Below are positions 15,588 through 23,554 of a DNA stretch of 42,106 bases, piece by piece. The translations under genes were made by a program, and so were the position numbers. Origin of the DNA: an uncultured Collinsella sp. (GTDB lineage: Bacteria; Actinomycetota; Coriobacteriia; Coriobacteriales; Coriobacteriaceae); the NCBI GenBank assembly GCA_934643145.1, contig CAKUBM010000018.1, positions 1 through 42,106 of the forward strand, written 5' to 3'. The first letter of the stretch is position 1; every line of letters begins with the position of its first letter. Under the pieces are notes generated by a model. The model saw only the letters and a program-made list of their open reading frames with translations. It was not told the DNA's origin and did no database searches.

Positions 15588-18074
15588 ATGAGTATCAAGC
15601 GTTTGGCGCTTTGCCGTAGCCAGGGTCGCCTGTTTGTCCTGATTCGTTTTGCCGGCCAGGATGTCGCGGAGATTATTGAGTGCGAGGGTTCCCAGGCTTT
15701 TGCCCACGCGATGACCAATGGTGCCAGCGTGCCGGCGCTGGCGCTGCCGGTCGATCATGGACGCGTGCTGGCGCTTTGCCCCTCGGTTGCGGGCTACGAG
15801 CGCGAGCTTGCCGTCTTGGTGCTTCCGTTTTTAGATGGCTCGTCGATTGACGTCGACTTTGCATCCGGTGGCCAAAAGCTTGGCTCCATTCGCCTCGATA
15901 GCCGTAAGGCTAAGCTGGAATCCAAGATTAACTACAAGGCAAAGCCTGCACTGTGTGCGCTTATCCGCGATGCGCAGCGCGGCGAGCGCCGCGGCCGCTA
16001 CGAGATCGATGCCGTCCGTTACCTACCGGCCGATTCGGGCGCCGTGTGGCGCTATGAGGTCACATGGGCGGGAGACCCAAAGTGCACGCCCCGGCTTCAG
16101 ATACTCGATACGCAAATGAATGCCATCGATGCCACGGTGCACGTGTTTGAGTCGCAGGTCGACGTGCCGCAACAGAATGGATGCCGCGTCAATAAAACGT
16201 ATTTGAGCGTGGAGATGCCTGAGGACATTCGAGATTTTGTCGCGATTGCAACTGATCCTGCGGGCCAGATCCAGAGCGGTTTTTGTGCCATGGATGGTCG
16301 CCTGTACAACGGTATGGTCGACGACAGCTGGAATCGTATGAAGGATGCACGCGCGGACGACGCGGCCTATCGCCGTTGGTTTGATCAGCATCGCGCAAAG
16401 CCGGGCGACTTGGCGTGTCAGCGCGTCGCTTCGGCGGCATTTACCTACAGGCCGCTCTTGAGCATTGTGGTTCCGTGCTATAAGACCGATCGGGTCTACC
16501 TGCACGAGCTGCTGGACTCGGTGCTGGCCCAGAGCTATGACAACTGGGAATTGCTGCTGATGGACGCCTCGCCCGAATGGGATGCTGTGTCCAATCTTGC
16601 GGCAGCCGCTCACGACGAGCGCGTGCGTCGCATCGAGCTGCCCGGTAACGGCGGCATCGTGGTCAACACCAACGCCGGTATTCAGCAAGCGACGGGCGAC
16701 TACATCGCGTTCTTGGACCACGACGACATCCTGGAGCCGGATGCGTTGTTCCACTATGTTGCCGCTCTGAACAAAGCTGCCAAGGGCGAGCATCCCCAGG
16801 TTCTGTTCTGCGACGAGGACATGTTCCAGAAAACGGGGGAGTGGGGCCAGCCGGTCTTTAAAACCAAGCTCAACGTCGACCTGCTCTATAGCCATAACTG
16901 CGTGACTCATTTTCTGATGGTTGAGAAGGCGCTCATCGATCGCATTGGCATGTCGCCGGAAGAAGTCGCGGGTGCCCAGGATTACGACCTGACACTCCGC
17001 TGCCTCGCGGCGGGTGCGCGCTTTGAGCACGTTGCGCACGTGCTGTATCACTGGCGCGTACACCCCGGCTCCACCGCCGACGGCTCTGCCGATAGCAAGC
17101 CGTACGCCATTGAGGCCGGTCGCCTTGCGTTGCAGCGTCATTTTGACGCGCCGGGCGTCCGCGGAACGGTCGAGGAGACCGAGACGCCGTTTGTCTACCG
17201 CATGCGCTACGCGTTGCCGGAGCCTGCGCCGCTCGTGAGCATTGTGATTCCCACCAAGGACCACATCGAGACGCTCGATGCCTGCGTGATGTCGATTGCC
17301 CAAAAGGCCACGTATGCCAACTACGAGATCGTCCTAGTGGAAAACAACAGCGAAGACCCGGAGACATTTGCCTATTTCGAAACCCTGCCGGAGCGCGTGG
17401 TCGCAGTATCCGAAGGAAAAGGAAGCGCACGCGTTGCGTACTGGCCGGGAGAGTTCAATTACTCCCAGATCATCAACTTTGGCGTTGAGCATGCCAAGGG
17501 CGACTATCTGCTGCTGCTCAACAACGATACCGAGGTCATAAGCCCCGACTTTATCGAAGAGATGATGGGCTATCTGCAGCGTCCCGATGCGGGCGTGGTG
17601 GGCGCCAAGCTCTATTTCGCCGATCATCTGGTGCAGCACGCTGGCATTGTGGTTGGCGTACGTGGCGCACTTGCCCATGCCAACCAGGACTTCTCGGCAA
17701 AGCACGAGGGCTATCTTGCCCGCGCTGTGCGCCCGGGCAACTTCAGTGCCGTAACGGGTGCCTGTCAGATGGTCCGACGCGACGTATTTGAGCAGGTCGG
17801 AGGCTATAACGAGGAATTCGCCGTTGGCTTTAACGACGCGGACTTTTGTCTGCGCGTGTGGGAGGCCGGCTATCGAACCATCTTTACGCCCTATGCCGAG
17901 CTGTACCACTACGAGTTCACCTCGCGCGGCAGGGAAGAGGCCAACGAGGAAAAGCTGCGCCGTTGGAAGCGCGAGCAGGCCCTGTTCATGCAGCGCTGGC
18001 CGGAGTTCTTCCTGAAGGGCGATCCGTGGTTGGGGCCGAACTTATCCGCTGAGAGCGAGTATTTCTCGGTCTAA
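15588..18074 (+). CDS. large bifunctional GT2 glycosyltransferase with two catalytic domains
   Basis: An 828-residue protein. The first 280 residues match nothing I recognise, with beta-rich, non-catalytic character. A GT2 domain follows near residue 290 (LLSIVVPCYKTDRVYLHELLDS, DHDDI). A second begins near residue 547 (LVSIVIPTKDHIETLDACV, NNDTEV, then GFNDADFCLRVWEAGY). Such tandem GT2 enzymes typically build repeating rhamnan-type cell-wall backbones. It starts directly after the preceding stop and is the last gene of the five-gene operon. No obvious intrinsic terminator follows. Confidence 0.87.
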   Translation: MSIKRLALCRSQGRLFVLIRFAGQDVAEIIECEGSQAFAHAMTNGASVPALALPVDHGRVLALCPSVAGYERELAVLVLPFLDGSSIDVDFASGGQKLGSIRLDSRKAKLESKINYKAKPALCALIRDAQRGERRGRYEIDAVRYLPADSGAVWRYEVTWAGDPKCTPRLQILDTQMNAIDATVHVFESQVDVPQQNGCRVNKTYLSVEMPEDIRDFVAIATDPAGQIQSGFCAMDGRLYNGMVDDSWNRMKDARADDAAYRRWFDQHRAKPGDLACQRVASAAFTYRPLLSIVVPCYKTDRVYLHELLDSVLAQSYDNWELLLMDASPEWDAVSNLAAAAHDERVRRIELPGNGGIVVNTNAGIQQATGDYIAFLDHDDILEPDALFHYVAALNKAAKGEHPQVLFCDEDMFQKTGEWGQPVFKTKLNVDLLYSHNCVTHFLMVEKALIDRIGMSPEEVAGAQDYDLTLRCLAAGARFEHVAHVLYHWRVHPGSTADGSADSKPYAIEAGRLALQRHFDAPGVRGTVEETETPFVYRMRYALPEPAPLVSIVIPTKDHIETLDACVMSIAQKATYANYEIVLVENNSEDPETFAYFETLPERVVAVSEGKGSARVAYWPGEFNYSQIINFGVEHAKGDYLLLLNNDTEVISPDFIEEMMGYLQRPDAGVVGAKLYFADHLVQHAGIVVGVRGALAHANQDFSAKHEGYLARAVRPGNFSAVTGACQMVRRDVFEQVGGYNEEFAVGFNDADFCLRVWEAGYRTIFTPYAELYHYEFTSRGREEANEEKLRRWKREQALFMQRWPEFFLKGDPWLGPNLSAESEYFSV

Positions 18075-18291
18075 AGCAATGGTTTTTAGGAAGTACTAAA
18101 CTTTCTTTCGCTATGAGCTTGGAAGAAAGCAACGTTGGACTACCTACTAAGACAAATTACGAAAGCTCGATACTTCCGCGATAAGTTTATACAGGCTTAT
18201 ATAACTCGATATTATCCGATATAAGTAGATATCGCACTTGCCTTTGCCGGCTTACCCGCCGGTGTTATGGATCTTATTAACGGCAAGGCGC
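18075..18291. other. AT-rich intergenic segment after the GT operon
   Basis: No gene is visible. The sequence turns AT-rich just after 18074, marking the edge of the GC-rich glycan block. Near 18250-18270 there is a short GCCGGC/GCCGGT inverted repeat, without a T-run. I see no clear terminator. Confidence 0.4.
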
Positions 18292-18489
18292 TTACGTTCT
18301 TGCGTCGTGCCCTCCCCGAAGCCTGGCCCTCCTTTGGGGTATCGTCGCGGCGGGTGACATGTCCTCTATGTCGGCGTACTTCGCCACGGTGTTGCGGCTC
18401 AGGTGAAGTGCCCGGGCTATCTTGAACCCCGGGCGCCCGGCCGCCTCCGTCGACCGTATATCATTCACTGTGTCCAGGGGCACGGTCAT
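18292..18489 (-). pseudogene. IS21-type IstA transposase remnant
   Basis: About 65 codons, beginning MTVPLDTVNDIRS, resemble the N-terminal helix-turn-helix of IS21-family IstA: FKIARALHLSRNTVAKYADIEDMSP is the typical recognition-helix region. The rest of IstA and all of IstB are missing, and the frame ends in unrelated sequence. It is a scar of an old IS21 insertion at the border of the glycan block. The assignment is by motif pattern only. Confidence 0.55.
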
Positions 18490-18599
18490 CTCCCCATCCT
18501 TCCCGGGCGGCCTCGCCAAAGTGCCCGCCCGGGGAAACCGTATGGCGAGGGCCGCGCTCCCGGTTCCCGGGGGTACGGCCCTCCTGCTCAAACTGCTCA

Positions 18600-19070
18600 G
18601 TTTCAGTGCTCACGGTGCTCGATTGCCGGCGATCACGCGGACCTCTTTTTAGTGATCATTAACACCCGTCGACATGCTCGACCTGACGCCGGGGCTCATA
18701 GAGCCTGCGCGCGCCGAGATGGGCGATACCCCGCTGGCCTAGCCTTAAGGTAAAACGGAATAGGCGGACCGAACGTCCGACTGGGTCTGGGAAGCGGTGT
18801 CAGGCGGAGGGCGAAGCATGGCCACCGAACCCATCGAAACACATCTCCACCGTTCCTCCAACTGGGAAAACGCCGCCCCCCCCTGGGCCCACTGGGTCCG
18901 CGGGGGCGTTCGGATAACTGCCGGAACGGCCTATTGGTTCAATGCGATCGGCTGAGATCGGAAATCAACCGATGTTTAGCGATTGTGTATAATTTTCAAC
19001 CGGATAAATGTTATCGAAACTCTTTTCCTCTCTATTTTGGGGTATCAAGAGTAGAAAGGGAGGTGATTTT
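18600..19070. other. non-coding decayed segment with a GC-rich hairpin
   Basis: No supported gene. A hairpin is formed by AACGCC (18869-18874) and GGCGTT (18905-18910), extended by a C-run/G-run pairing, with the palindrome TGGGCCCA in its loop. It may be an old terminator or an IS end. The sequence becomes AT-rich after about 18950, ahead of the small gene at 19071. Confidence 0.3.
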
Positions 19071-19370
19071 ATGAATCATAATCAGGCTATTGAATTGGAG
19101 AGAATAGTTAGACGTGTATATGACTGCGATAGGGCCGGTATGGGTGGCTATATTGATGCTGATAATTTTTCCTCCAATCCTTTTGATGCGGCGTTGATTG
19201 CACTTGCTCCACTGTGGAAGAATGACTCAGATCGACAGGTTGAAAATTTCCTGTATAAATGGGACCACATTATTCGAGCAGAAGTCTCGCCATCGGATGA
19301 TTTGGTTGAGTCCTACATTGTCGAGTTGGAGCGGATAGTACATGACTTGGGCGGCGCTTCTCTCTGTTAG
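19071..19370 (+). CDS. small hypothetical protein (99 aa)
   Basis: The frame is open from 19008, but the ATG at 19071 has a near-perfect ribosome-binding sequence, AAGGGAGGTGAT, five bases upstream and is the likely start. The 99-residue product is acidic and soluble, with repeated Glu/Asp and a symmetrical ELERIV pattern near both ends (IELERIVRRVYD and VELERIVHDLG), suggesting a helical, possibly dimerising protein. No family is recognised. It stands alone between IS scars and is followed by a very strong inverted repeat, so it looks like a real single-gene unit. Confidence 0.6.
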   Translation: MNHNQAIELERIVRRVYDCDRAGMGGYIDADNFSSNPFDAALIALAPLWKNDSDRQVENFLYKWDHIIRAEVSPSDDLVESYIVELERIVHDLGGASLC

Positions 19371-19414
19371 TCTAAGATTGACTCAACTTGGTCTCAGCAC
19401 CTAAGTCAATTGTG

Positions 19415-19468
19415 CAAACAATGGGGTCGCTTCGAAAGCATCGCTTCTCGAAGCGACCCCATTGTTTG
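19415..19468. terminator. perfect 21-bp inverted repeat, probable bidirectional terminator
   Basis: Positions 19415-19435 are the exact reverse complement of 19448-19468, with a 12-base loop. The stem begins CAAACAATGGGG and so carries A/T-rich arms at its base. It lies about 45 bases after the stop of the small gene at 19071. Such a stem would terminate transcription in both directions. The lack of a long T-run leaves room for another role. Confidence 0.55.
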
Positions 19469-19492
19469 TCTCTACTTGTGTGCCCCGAAGGG

Positions 19493-19576
19493 GTTCGTTC
19501 TTTCCATATCTATCTGTCCCATCCGGTCGAACGCCCTGTTCCCGAATCATTACCCGTTATCTAAACTGTTGGATTG
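19493..19576. mobile_element. terminal remnant of IS1595-like element A (copy D)
   Basis: GGGTTCGTTCTTTCCATAT followed by CTGTCCCATCCG matches the 5' transposase end of element A at 29440-29465. The segment ends in the element-A terminal repeat CCGTTATCTAAACTGTTGGATT. Only about 85 bp survive. It abuts the B element that starts at 19581. Confidence 0.6.
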
Positions 19577-19639
19577 ATTTGGCTCTGTTGGAACATGATT
19601 GACATTCTGCCCCAATCATCTTTTTGAAATTGCAGGATA

Positions 19640-19679
19640 ATCGCCCCCTTGCCGGGTTTGAATCCGGCAAGGGGGCGAT
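19640..19679. terminator. perfect 16-bp inverted repeat inside element B
   Basis: ATCGCCCCCTTGCCGG (19640-19655) is the exact reverse complement of 19664-19679, with an 8-base loop. It lies between the passenger antitoxin gene and the element end, and probably terminates the minus-strand transcript or insulates the element. Confidence 0.55.
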
Positions 19680-19738
19680 GTGCTAAAGATCTGTCGGGTC
19701 AATCGTGAGGGTCCCATCGCCCCAAGTCGATTTACCGG

Positions 19739-19935
19739 CTATCTCGCCGTCTTCCCGTCGGGCGCCGGCGTCTTGACCCTCATCTCGAACGGCATCCCGC
19801 CCTCCCGGACGGGCGCCCTGAGGAACGCGTTGACGGCGGTGGAAATGGACAGGCCGAGCTCGTCCAAGATGGCCTGGCCTCCTTTTTGGCCTCCGGGTCG
19901 ATCTGGATCGTCGTGGCCGGTATGTTCGACGGCAT
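19739..19935 (-). pseudogene. DinJ/RelB-family antitoxin passenger gene, frameshifted
   Basis: The ATG at 19935 follows GAGGAAGG and begins MPSNIPATTIQIDPEAKKEA. After a single-base deletion the product continues in the next frame as AILDELGLSISTAVNAFL, then VREGGMPFEMRV, stopping at 19739. Together this is a complete ribbon-helix-helix DinJ/RelB antitoxin of about 65 residues. No cognate YafQ/RelE toxin is present in the element. It begins 45 bases after the transposase stop on the same strand, so it was a passenger gene of the IS. The frameshift shows it is now inactive. Confidence 0.65.
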
Positions 19936-19980
19936 GGCTGCACCTTCCTCGTATATCGCGATGCGACCATTCTACCGTCT

Positions 19981-20983
19981 CTATGCGGCGGCTTCGGTCC
20001 AGTAGTCAATGTAGGGCGGCAGGACGTTGAACATATCACGGATGCGGCTCCTGCACATGCCGTTGGCGAGCTGTCGCGCAACCGTGCGCTCTGCGGTGCC
20101 GGAATCGATCGCCATGAAGGTCCGGCACCTCTTGAACCAAGCGAGGTGGGCGCCGAGGTGTTTCGTCGACACGCCCTTAAACGGCTTCATGAAGGTATCG
20201 AGGAGCGAATGGACGGTGTTGATCCGGTTGATGGTCCCCTCGGAACAGTCCTTGGAATCGTGGGCCGTGTGTGCGGCGACCTCGAGCTCCGCGAGGACGT
20301 CGACATAGGCGGACGCCTTGTCCGTCGCCACGACGGAAGCGGACGCGATGCGGTCCCTCAGCACGTCCACGGCGCGTTTCCTCGACAGGATGCCTCGTCC
20401 CGAGACCTCGAGAAACGTCTCGTTCGAGTCGTTCACGCCGGTCATGACGCAGATCCGCTCGCGCGACAGTCCGCGCCTGTGCACCTGCTTGCCGCGATGT
20501 CGGGAGGGACGTGGCATCGTAAATGACCCCTTCGTGTGGTTGCCCCTGAACGACTCGGGGAAGTAGGTCTCTTCGAGCTCTCAGCCGCAGCCCCGCCCGG
20601 TCTTGAACGAGGGCGAGTAGGCCGAGAGACACTCGATGAGCCTATGGCGCATGGTGTAGGCTGTTTTGATGAGGCAGACATGGCAGCGCCCCGCGCATTC
20701 GCGCAGGGGCAGCATGAGAACGAAGCACTCGGCATAAGCCATCCAGGTCTCCTTCGGGAGCCTGCTCGTCCCCAAGATGTGCCCGCTGCCCATGCCGAAG
20801 GTCCTGCCGCAATCCCGGCAGAGGTAGCGCTGCTCGCCGTTCTTTGATTTGCCCTTCTTCACGATCGCGGCGGACCCGCAGCGCGGGCAGCGCTCGGCCT
20901 CGTAGGCGGAGCCGGCGGCGTTCGGTCCTGCTGAGGCTCGCAATGCCCCTCTTGAAGGTGATTACCAGGTCCTCGGCGTTCAT
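19981..20983 (-). pseudogene. IS1595/ISXO2-type transposase of element B, disrupted
   Basis: From the ATG at 20983 the product shows the zinc-ribbon CPRCGS...CRDCGRTF, then the DDE core ETYFPESF and ATDKASAYVDV, and the C-terminal HSLLDTFMKPFKGVSTKHLGAHL typical of ISXO2-like transposases. Comparison with the second copy at 29697 shows two lesions: a deletion of roughly 50 bases after the SRTERRR segment that shifts the frame, and a TGC-to-TGA nonsense change just before ELEETYF. The enzyme cannot be made in one piece. Confidence 0.8.
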
Positions 20984-21081
20984 GATGCCCCCATCGTCGC
21001 GGTCTACGGGGCTAACGATATGGCACCGTGATGACATATGTATGTCAATCTTGCTCTAACAGAGCCTAACGAAAACGTGCG

Positions 21082-21531
21082 TCAGGAGTTCTCCCTTAGG
21101 CATTTTGCGGCTATAGGGACAAGGTCGAACATCGTGTGAACGACATCACCCGTGTTTGCAACGGTTGCCGTGAACTTGCCGTTTCCAAAATCCATCAGAT
21201 GGTAGAGGTTGATCGTCAGATCATGCTGTGCGGCGATTCTTAGAATCCAATAAGCGCATTTGTCGCCACAGGTTGTGGCGTTGTATATGTTCTGAGGCAT
21301 GAAGTACATGAGCAACAGCGTCTTGGTGCCTCCCGACAGCCTTTCAGGAGGGATGATGCCTAAGATCTTGGTGTTTATTGCGCCGAGTCCAACCACACTG
21401 CCTTTATCGATGGATTTAATAATTCTTTGCGCAAAAGCATCTTGAAACCATTCGGGCGAATAGACGTTATCGAAGTAAACCGACGTATTATAGATAACGT
21501 TTTCCATATCACCATAGTGAATTGTTAGCAC
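21082..21531 (-). CDS. DUF4869-like protein
   Basis: A 149-residue protein starting at a GTG behind GAAGGGA. The sequence MLTIHYGDMENVIYNTSVYF, the cysteine-bearing ATTCGDKCAYWILRIA and the C-terminal LMDFG stretch fit the DUF4869 family as I recall it. Members are soluble, of unknown function, and often occur in accessory regions of gut Firmicutes and Actinobacteria. The gene begins only about 15 bp from the B-element end, pointing away from the candidate RNA at 21717. No defect is visible. The biochemical role is unknown. Confidence 0.65.
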   Translation of the reverse strand: MLTIHYGDMENVIYNTSVYFDNVYSPEWFQDAFAQRIIKSIDKGSVVGLGAINTKILGIIPPERLSGGTKTLLLMYFMPQNIYNATTCGDKCAYWILRIAAQHDLTINLYHLMDFGNGKFTATVANTGDVVHTMFDLVPIAAKCLRENS

Positions 21532-21679
21532 GCTGGTCCCTTCGACTTACTGGTTTAGCATTTAGTGAGATTGATTGTATCGCAGTGTATGAGACGGACG
21601 ATATTTGCTGGTAACGCATGCGATTGATAACTATTGATAAACAAGTCTTGTATTCAGTGCCTGTTTTGTTTGTCCGTGC

Positions 21680-21710
21680 TTGAACCCAAGTTGCTTTGAA
21701 GGTCTATATT
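21680..21710 (+). promoter_or_regulatory. candidate promoter of the structured RNA
   Basis: TTGAAC (21680-21685) and TATATT (21705-21710) are 19 bp apart on the plus strand. This would start transcription near 21717, just ahead of the structured segment. The spacing is longer than ideal. Confidence 0.3.
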
Positions 21711-21716
21711 TTAGAA

Positions 21717-21920
21717 AAAAATCCACGAGCTAAGATCCGTGTGGCGGCACGTAAAAGCTGTACTGTGCTTGGGCAGGTTAAAGTCCAAGACGATTAGATA
21801 TCCGAGAGGATATCGAGCCCGCACCGGGGAGATAAGGTGAGTCCTCGCCGGGGACTTTAATTCCGGCGACAATTAGGTTTCCATGAGGATACCGCGGCTG
21901 ACAGCCAGCAGAAAACCGCC
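21717..21920 (+). ncRNA. candidate structured RNA with repeated hairpin module
   Basis: A 9-bp perfect long-range stem, TTAAAGTCC (21778-21786) with GGACTTTAA (21852-21860), encloses two hairpins: GATATCC-GAGA-GGATATC (21797-21814) and CGGGGA...TCCTCG (21825-21847, one G-U pair), making a three-way junction. A 27-base module at 21789-21815 recurs at 21868-21894. Both copies have GAC, ATTAG and a tetraloop hairpin, and the second is GGTTTCC-ATGA-GGATACC with one mismatched pair. I match no known riboswitch or RNA family. It could be a regulatory leader, a type III toxin-antitoxin-like repeat RNA, or a stand-alone RNA. Confidence 0.5.
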
Positions 21921-21923
21921 TCT

Positions 21924-22214
21924 TTGATTATCAGTCGGGATTATCTCGGCTTTTTTGATTGGGGCGGTTGTTATATTGCTGAATCTTTAAGGGATGAAGA
22001 CTGTTTTTCAAAGGCCCTCGATGTGCATCTGGTCACTCATATCTTTTCGCGACAGAACGATAAGAAGCTATATGATTCTCTCTTGTATATAGATGATGAT
22101 TTCGATGATTCCCAGCTTCCAAGAACTATTAAATCTCTCATAGATCCCTGTCTCTTGCTCGTTAGAAGATTCAAAGACACGTGCGAGCGTTTCTTACTGG
22201 TGTTTGATTCATGA
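21924..22214 (+). CDS. uncertain small ORF downstream of the candidate RNA
   Basis: A 96-codon frame starting at a TTG with no good ribosome-binding site; the frame is open further upstream without an ATG. The product (IISRDYLGFFDWGGCYIAES at the start, acidic in the middle with DDDFDDSQLP) has plausible protein composition but no recognised family. It may be a fragment of a decayed gene, or the protein partner of the RNA directly upstream. It does not resemble ToxN or AbiQ as I know them. Confidence 0.3.
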   Translation: MIISRDYLGFFDWGGCYIAESLRDEDCFSKALDVHLVTHIFSRQNDKKLYDSLLYIDDDFDDSQLPRTIKSLIDPCLLLVRRFKDTCERFLLVFDS

Positions 22215-22571
22215 AGACCACGCTCCACTTTTCTTGAATGCGTTAGCCAGGTTACTCTGTCGATCAAGCCCAGATGCCTCTGATGCAAGCGAAACATTGG
22301 GGCATTTTTTGTCGGGGCGATTTCATGGCTTCGTGTGTCTCCGCCAGCCGGCGCTCAAACGATCACGCCGTCCATCGGGTGGCCTTTGCGGAACCTTATG
22401 CGGGGGGGGGCATCGAAACATTGTTTTGTAGCCGCCTGTTGTCAACTGGTGCAACGGATACCGAACTTAAACGAAGCTAGCGCCCTCACTGTTATTTCTG
22501 ATCTATCCTTCGTATGTATGATTTGCTATAGCTATCGGTGATTTGATTTGTTGTCCGTGTGGTGGTTGTTA
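22215..22571. other. non-coding or decayed segment
   Basis: No supported gene. Short frames overlap, and one contains an EPYAGGG-like string near an 8-base G run, too short to assign. The segment is locally GC-richer (22300-22440) than its flanks, so it may be a scar of foreign DNA. Confidence 0.3.
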
Positions 22572-23393
22572 ATGATTATAAGAAGCGATGATCGTCAAGC
22601 TCTCTCCCGTTCACTTGCGGAAATCGCCGGTATGGGAAAGCTTCAATTCAATAACGCCTTATTGTCCAACTGCGATTCACTTCTCGTTAGATTGCGGGAT
22701 AGAATTCTCAGTTCGGATTGTCACGTTTATGTTTTAATCCATCACATATGCCGGCGCTTAGAATCAAGCGATGGAAATTACTCGAGTTTGAATCTTAGAC
22801 GGTTGCTGACGACTGAGAATGCAATGTCAACGTTTTTGCGAAATCATGAAATTGTCTTTAAGATTATTGATGAGACTATCGTCCCTATTGTAAATGGCAA
22901 AAGGATTGATTTGATGCACCCTTGCACTCCATTTGAGGCAAACCTTAAGTGCAGACTTCTTGGTGTAAACGGCATTATAGATACGTGTGTTAATGGATAT
23001 GCTCTCGGGGATTCAGTTCAAAATAACAATGAGTTTTCTTACTATTCTGAATGTCCAGAACTAATTCGCATGCTTGATTGCAGACTTCCTTCCATAGGCT
23101 TATTCGATGACTATCAGGAACAATCAAACGTGTATTTAATTAGCTATCCCGTTGATGTGGTAGATGTGATACTTGATGATCTTGGACAAGTGCGGTTGAG
23201 CGATAAAGTTGAAGAGCTTGTCCGTTGCTACCTCAAACGATTGTTGGATGGATTTGGTAAGGACGAGATGATTAAGGCCGACCTCGGGAATGTGATTCTT
23301 CGTGTTGGCGACGATGTGGATTTAGGCAGTAAAGGCTGTATAGTCCGAAAACTTGAAGAAGGGCGGCTTGAATTACTTCAGGATATTCCGTAA
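22572..23393 (+). CDS. hypothetical protein (about 273 aa), unrecognised
   Basis: The frame opens at a TTG at 22548, but the ATG at 22572 (MIIRSDDRQALSRSL) is the more likely start, behind a weak GGTGG. The product is soluble and Leu/Asp-rich. The N-terminal third is helical. The middle has several cysteines (MHPCTPFEANLKC, YYSECPEL, MLDCRLPS) that could bind metal. The C-terminal segment is ISYPVDVVDVILDDLGQV. I know no family for it. AT-rich codon use matches its island neighbours. It is convergent with the gene at 23555. Confidence 0.6.
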   Translation: MIIRSDDRQALSRSLAEIAGMGKLQFNNALLSNCDSLLVRLRDRILSSDCHVYVLIHHICRRLESSDGNYSSLNLRRLLTTENAMSTFLRNHEIVFKIIDETIVPIVNGKRIDLMHPCTPFEANLKCRLLGVNGIIDTCVNGYALGDSVQNNNEFSYYSECPELIRMLDCRLPSIGLFDDYQEQSNVYLISYPVDVVDVILDDLGQVRLSDKVEELVRCYLKRLLDGFGKDEMIKADLGNVILRVGDDVDLGSKGCIVRKLEEGRLELLQDIP

Positions 23394-23496
23394 GACATGA
23401 AATGCTCCCAGCTTTTGTTATCCGTCTTTAACTATTTTGAAAAGATATCTCCGCTTTAGGTTAACCCTTGGCTGGTCTAGCTTAGTTGCAATGAAT

Positions 23497-23536
23497 GTTG
23501 TAGTTCACGCCGCTGAGACAAAGTGTTAACTACAAC
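23497..23536. terminator. 9-bp inverted repeat between convergent genes
   Basis: GTTGTAGTT (23497-23505) is the exact complement of AACTACAAC (23528-23536), with a 22-base loop. It lies between the convergent genes ending at 23393 and 23555. There is no T-run, so it is a weak terminator candidate. Confidence 0.3.
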
Positions 23537-23554
23537 AGAGTGGAGTCCTGCTAT

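Larger units (their letters stand above)
19581..21066 (-). mobile_element. IS1595-like element B, copy 1, with antitoxin passenger gene
   Basis: The ends are 25-bp inverted repeats: GGCTCTGTTGGAACATGATT... at 19581-19605 and its partner at 21042-21066, matching at 22 of 25 positions. Inside, on the minus strand, are a broken ISXO2-type transposase and, downstream of it, a DinJ/RelB-like antitoxin gene and a hairpin. The total length is 1486 bp. No clear target-site duplication is seen. The left end lies four bases from a remnant of element A. Confidence 0.75.

Noticed and set aside
21789..21894. Repeated 27-base module considered as a CRISPR array.
   Set aside because: There are only two imperfect copies, with variation that keeps hairpin pairing and no cas genes.
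21717..22214. Assignment of the RNA and the 96-codon frame as a ToxIN/AbiQ type III toxin-antitoxin.
   Set aside because: Only two repeat modules spaced 79 bases apart are present, and the protein shows none of the ToxN/AbiQ features I know. It is kept as a hypothesis only.
22270..22440. EPYAGGG-like string suggesting a Dam-type methylase fragment.
   Set aside because: It is too short, lies beside a homopolymeric G run, and no other methylase motif is found in any nearby frame.
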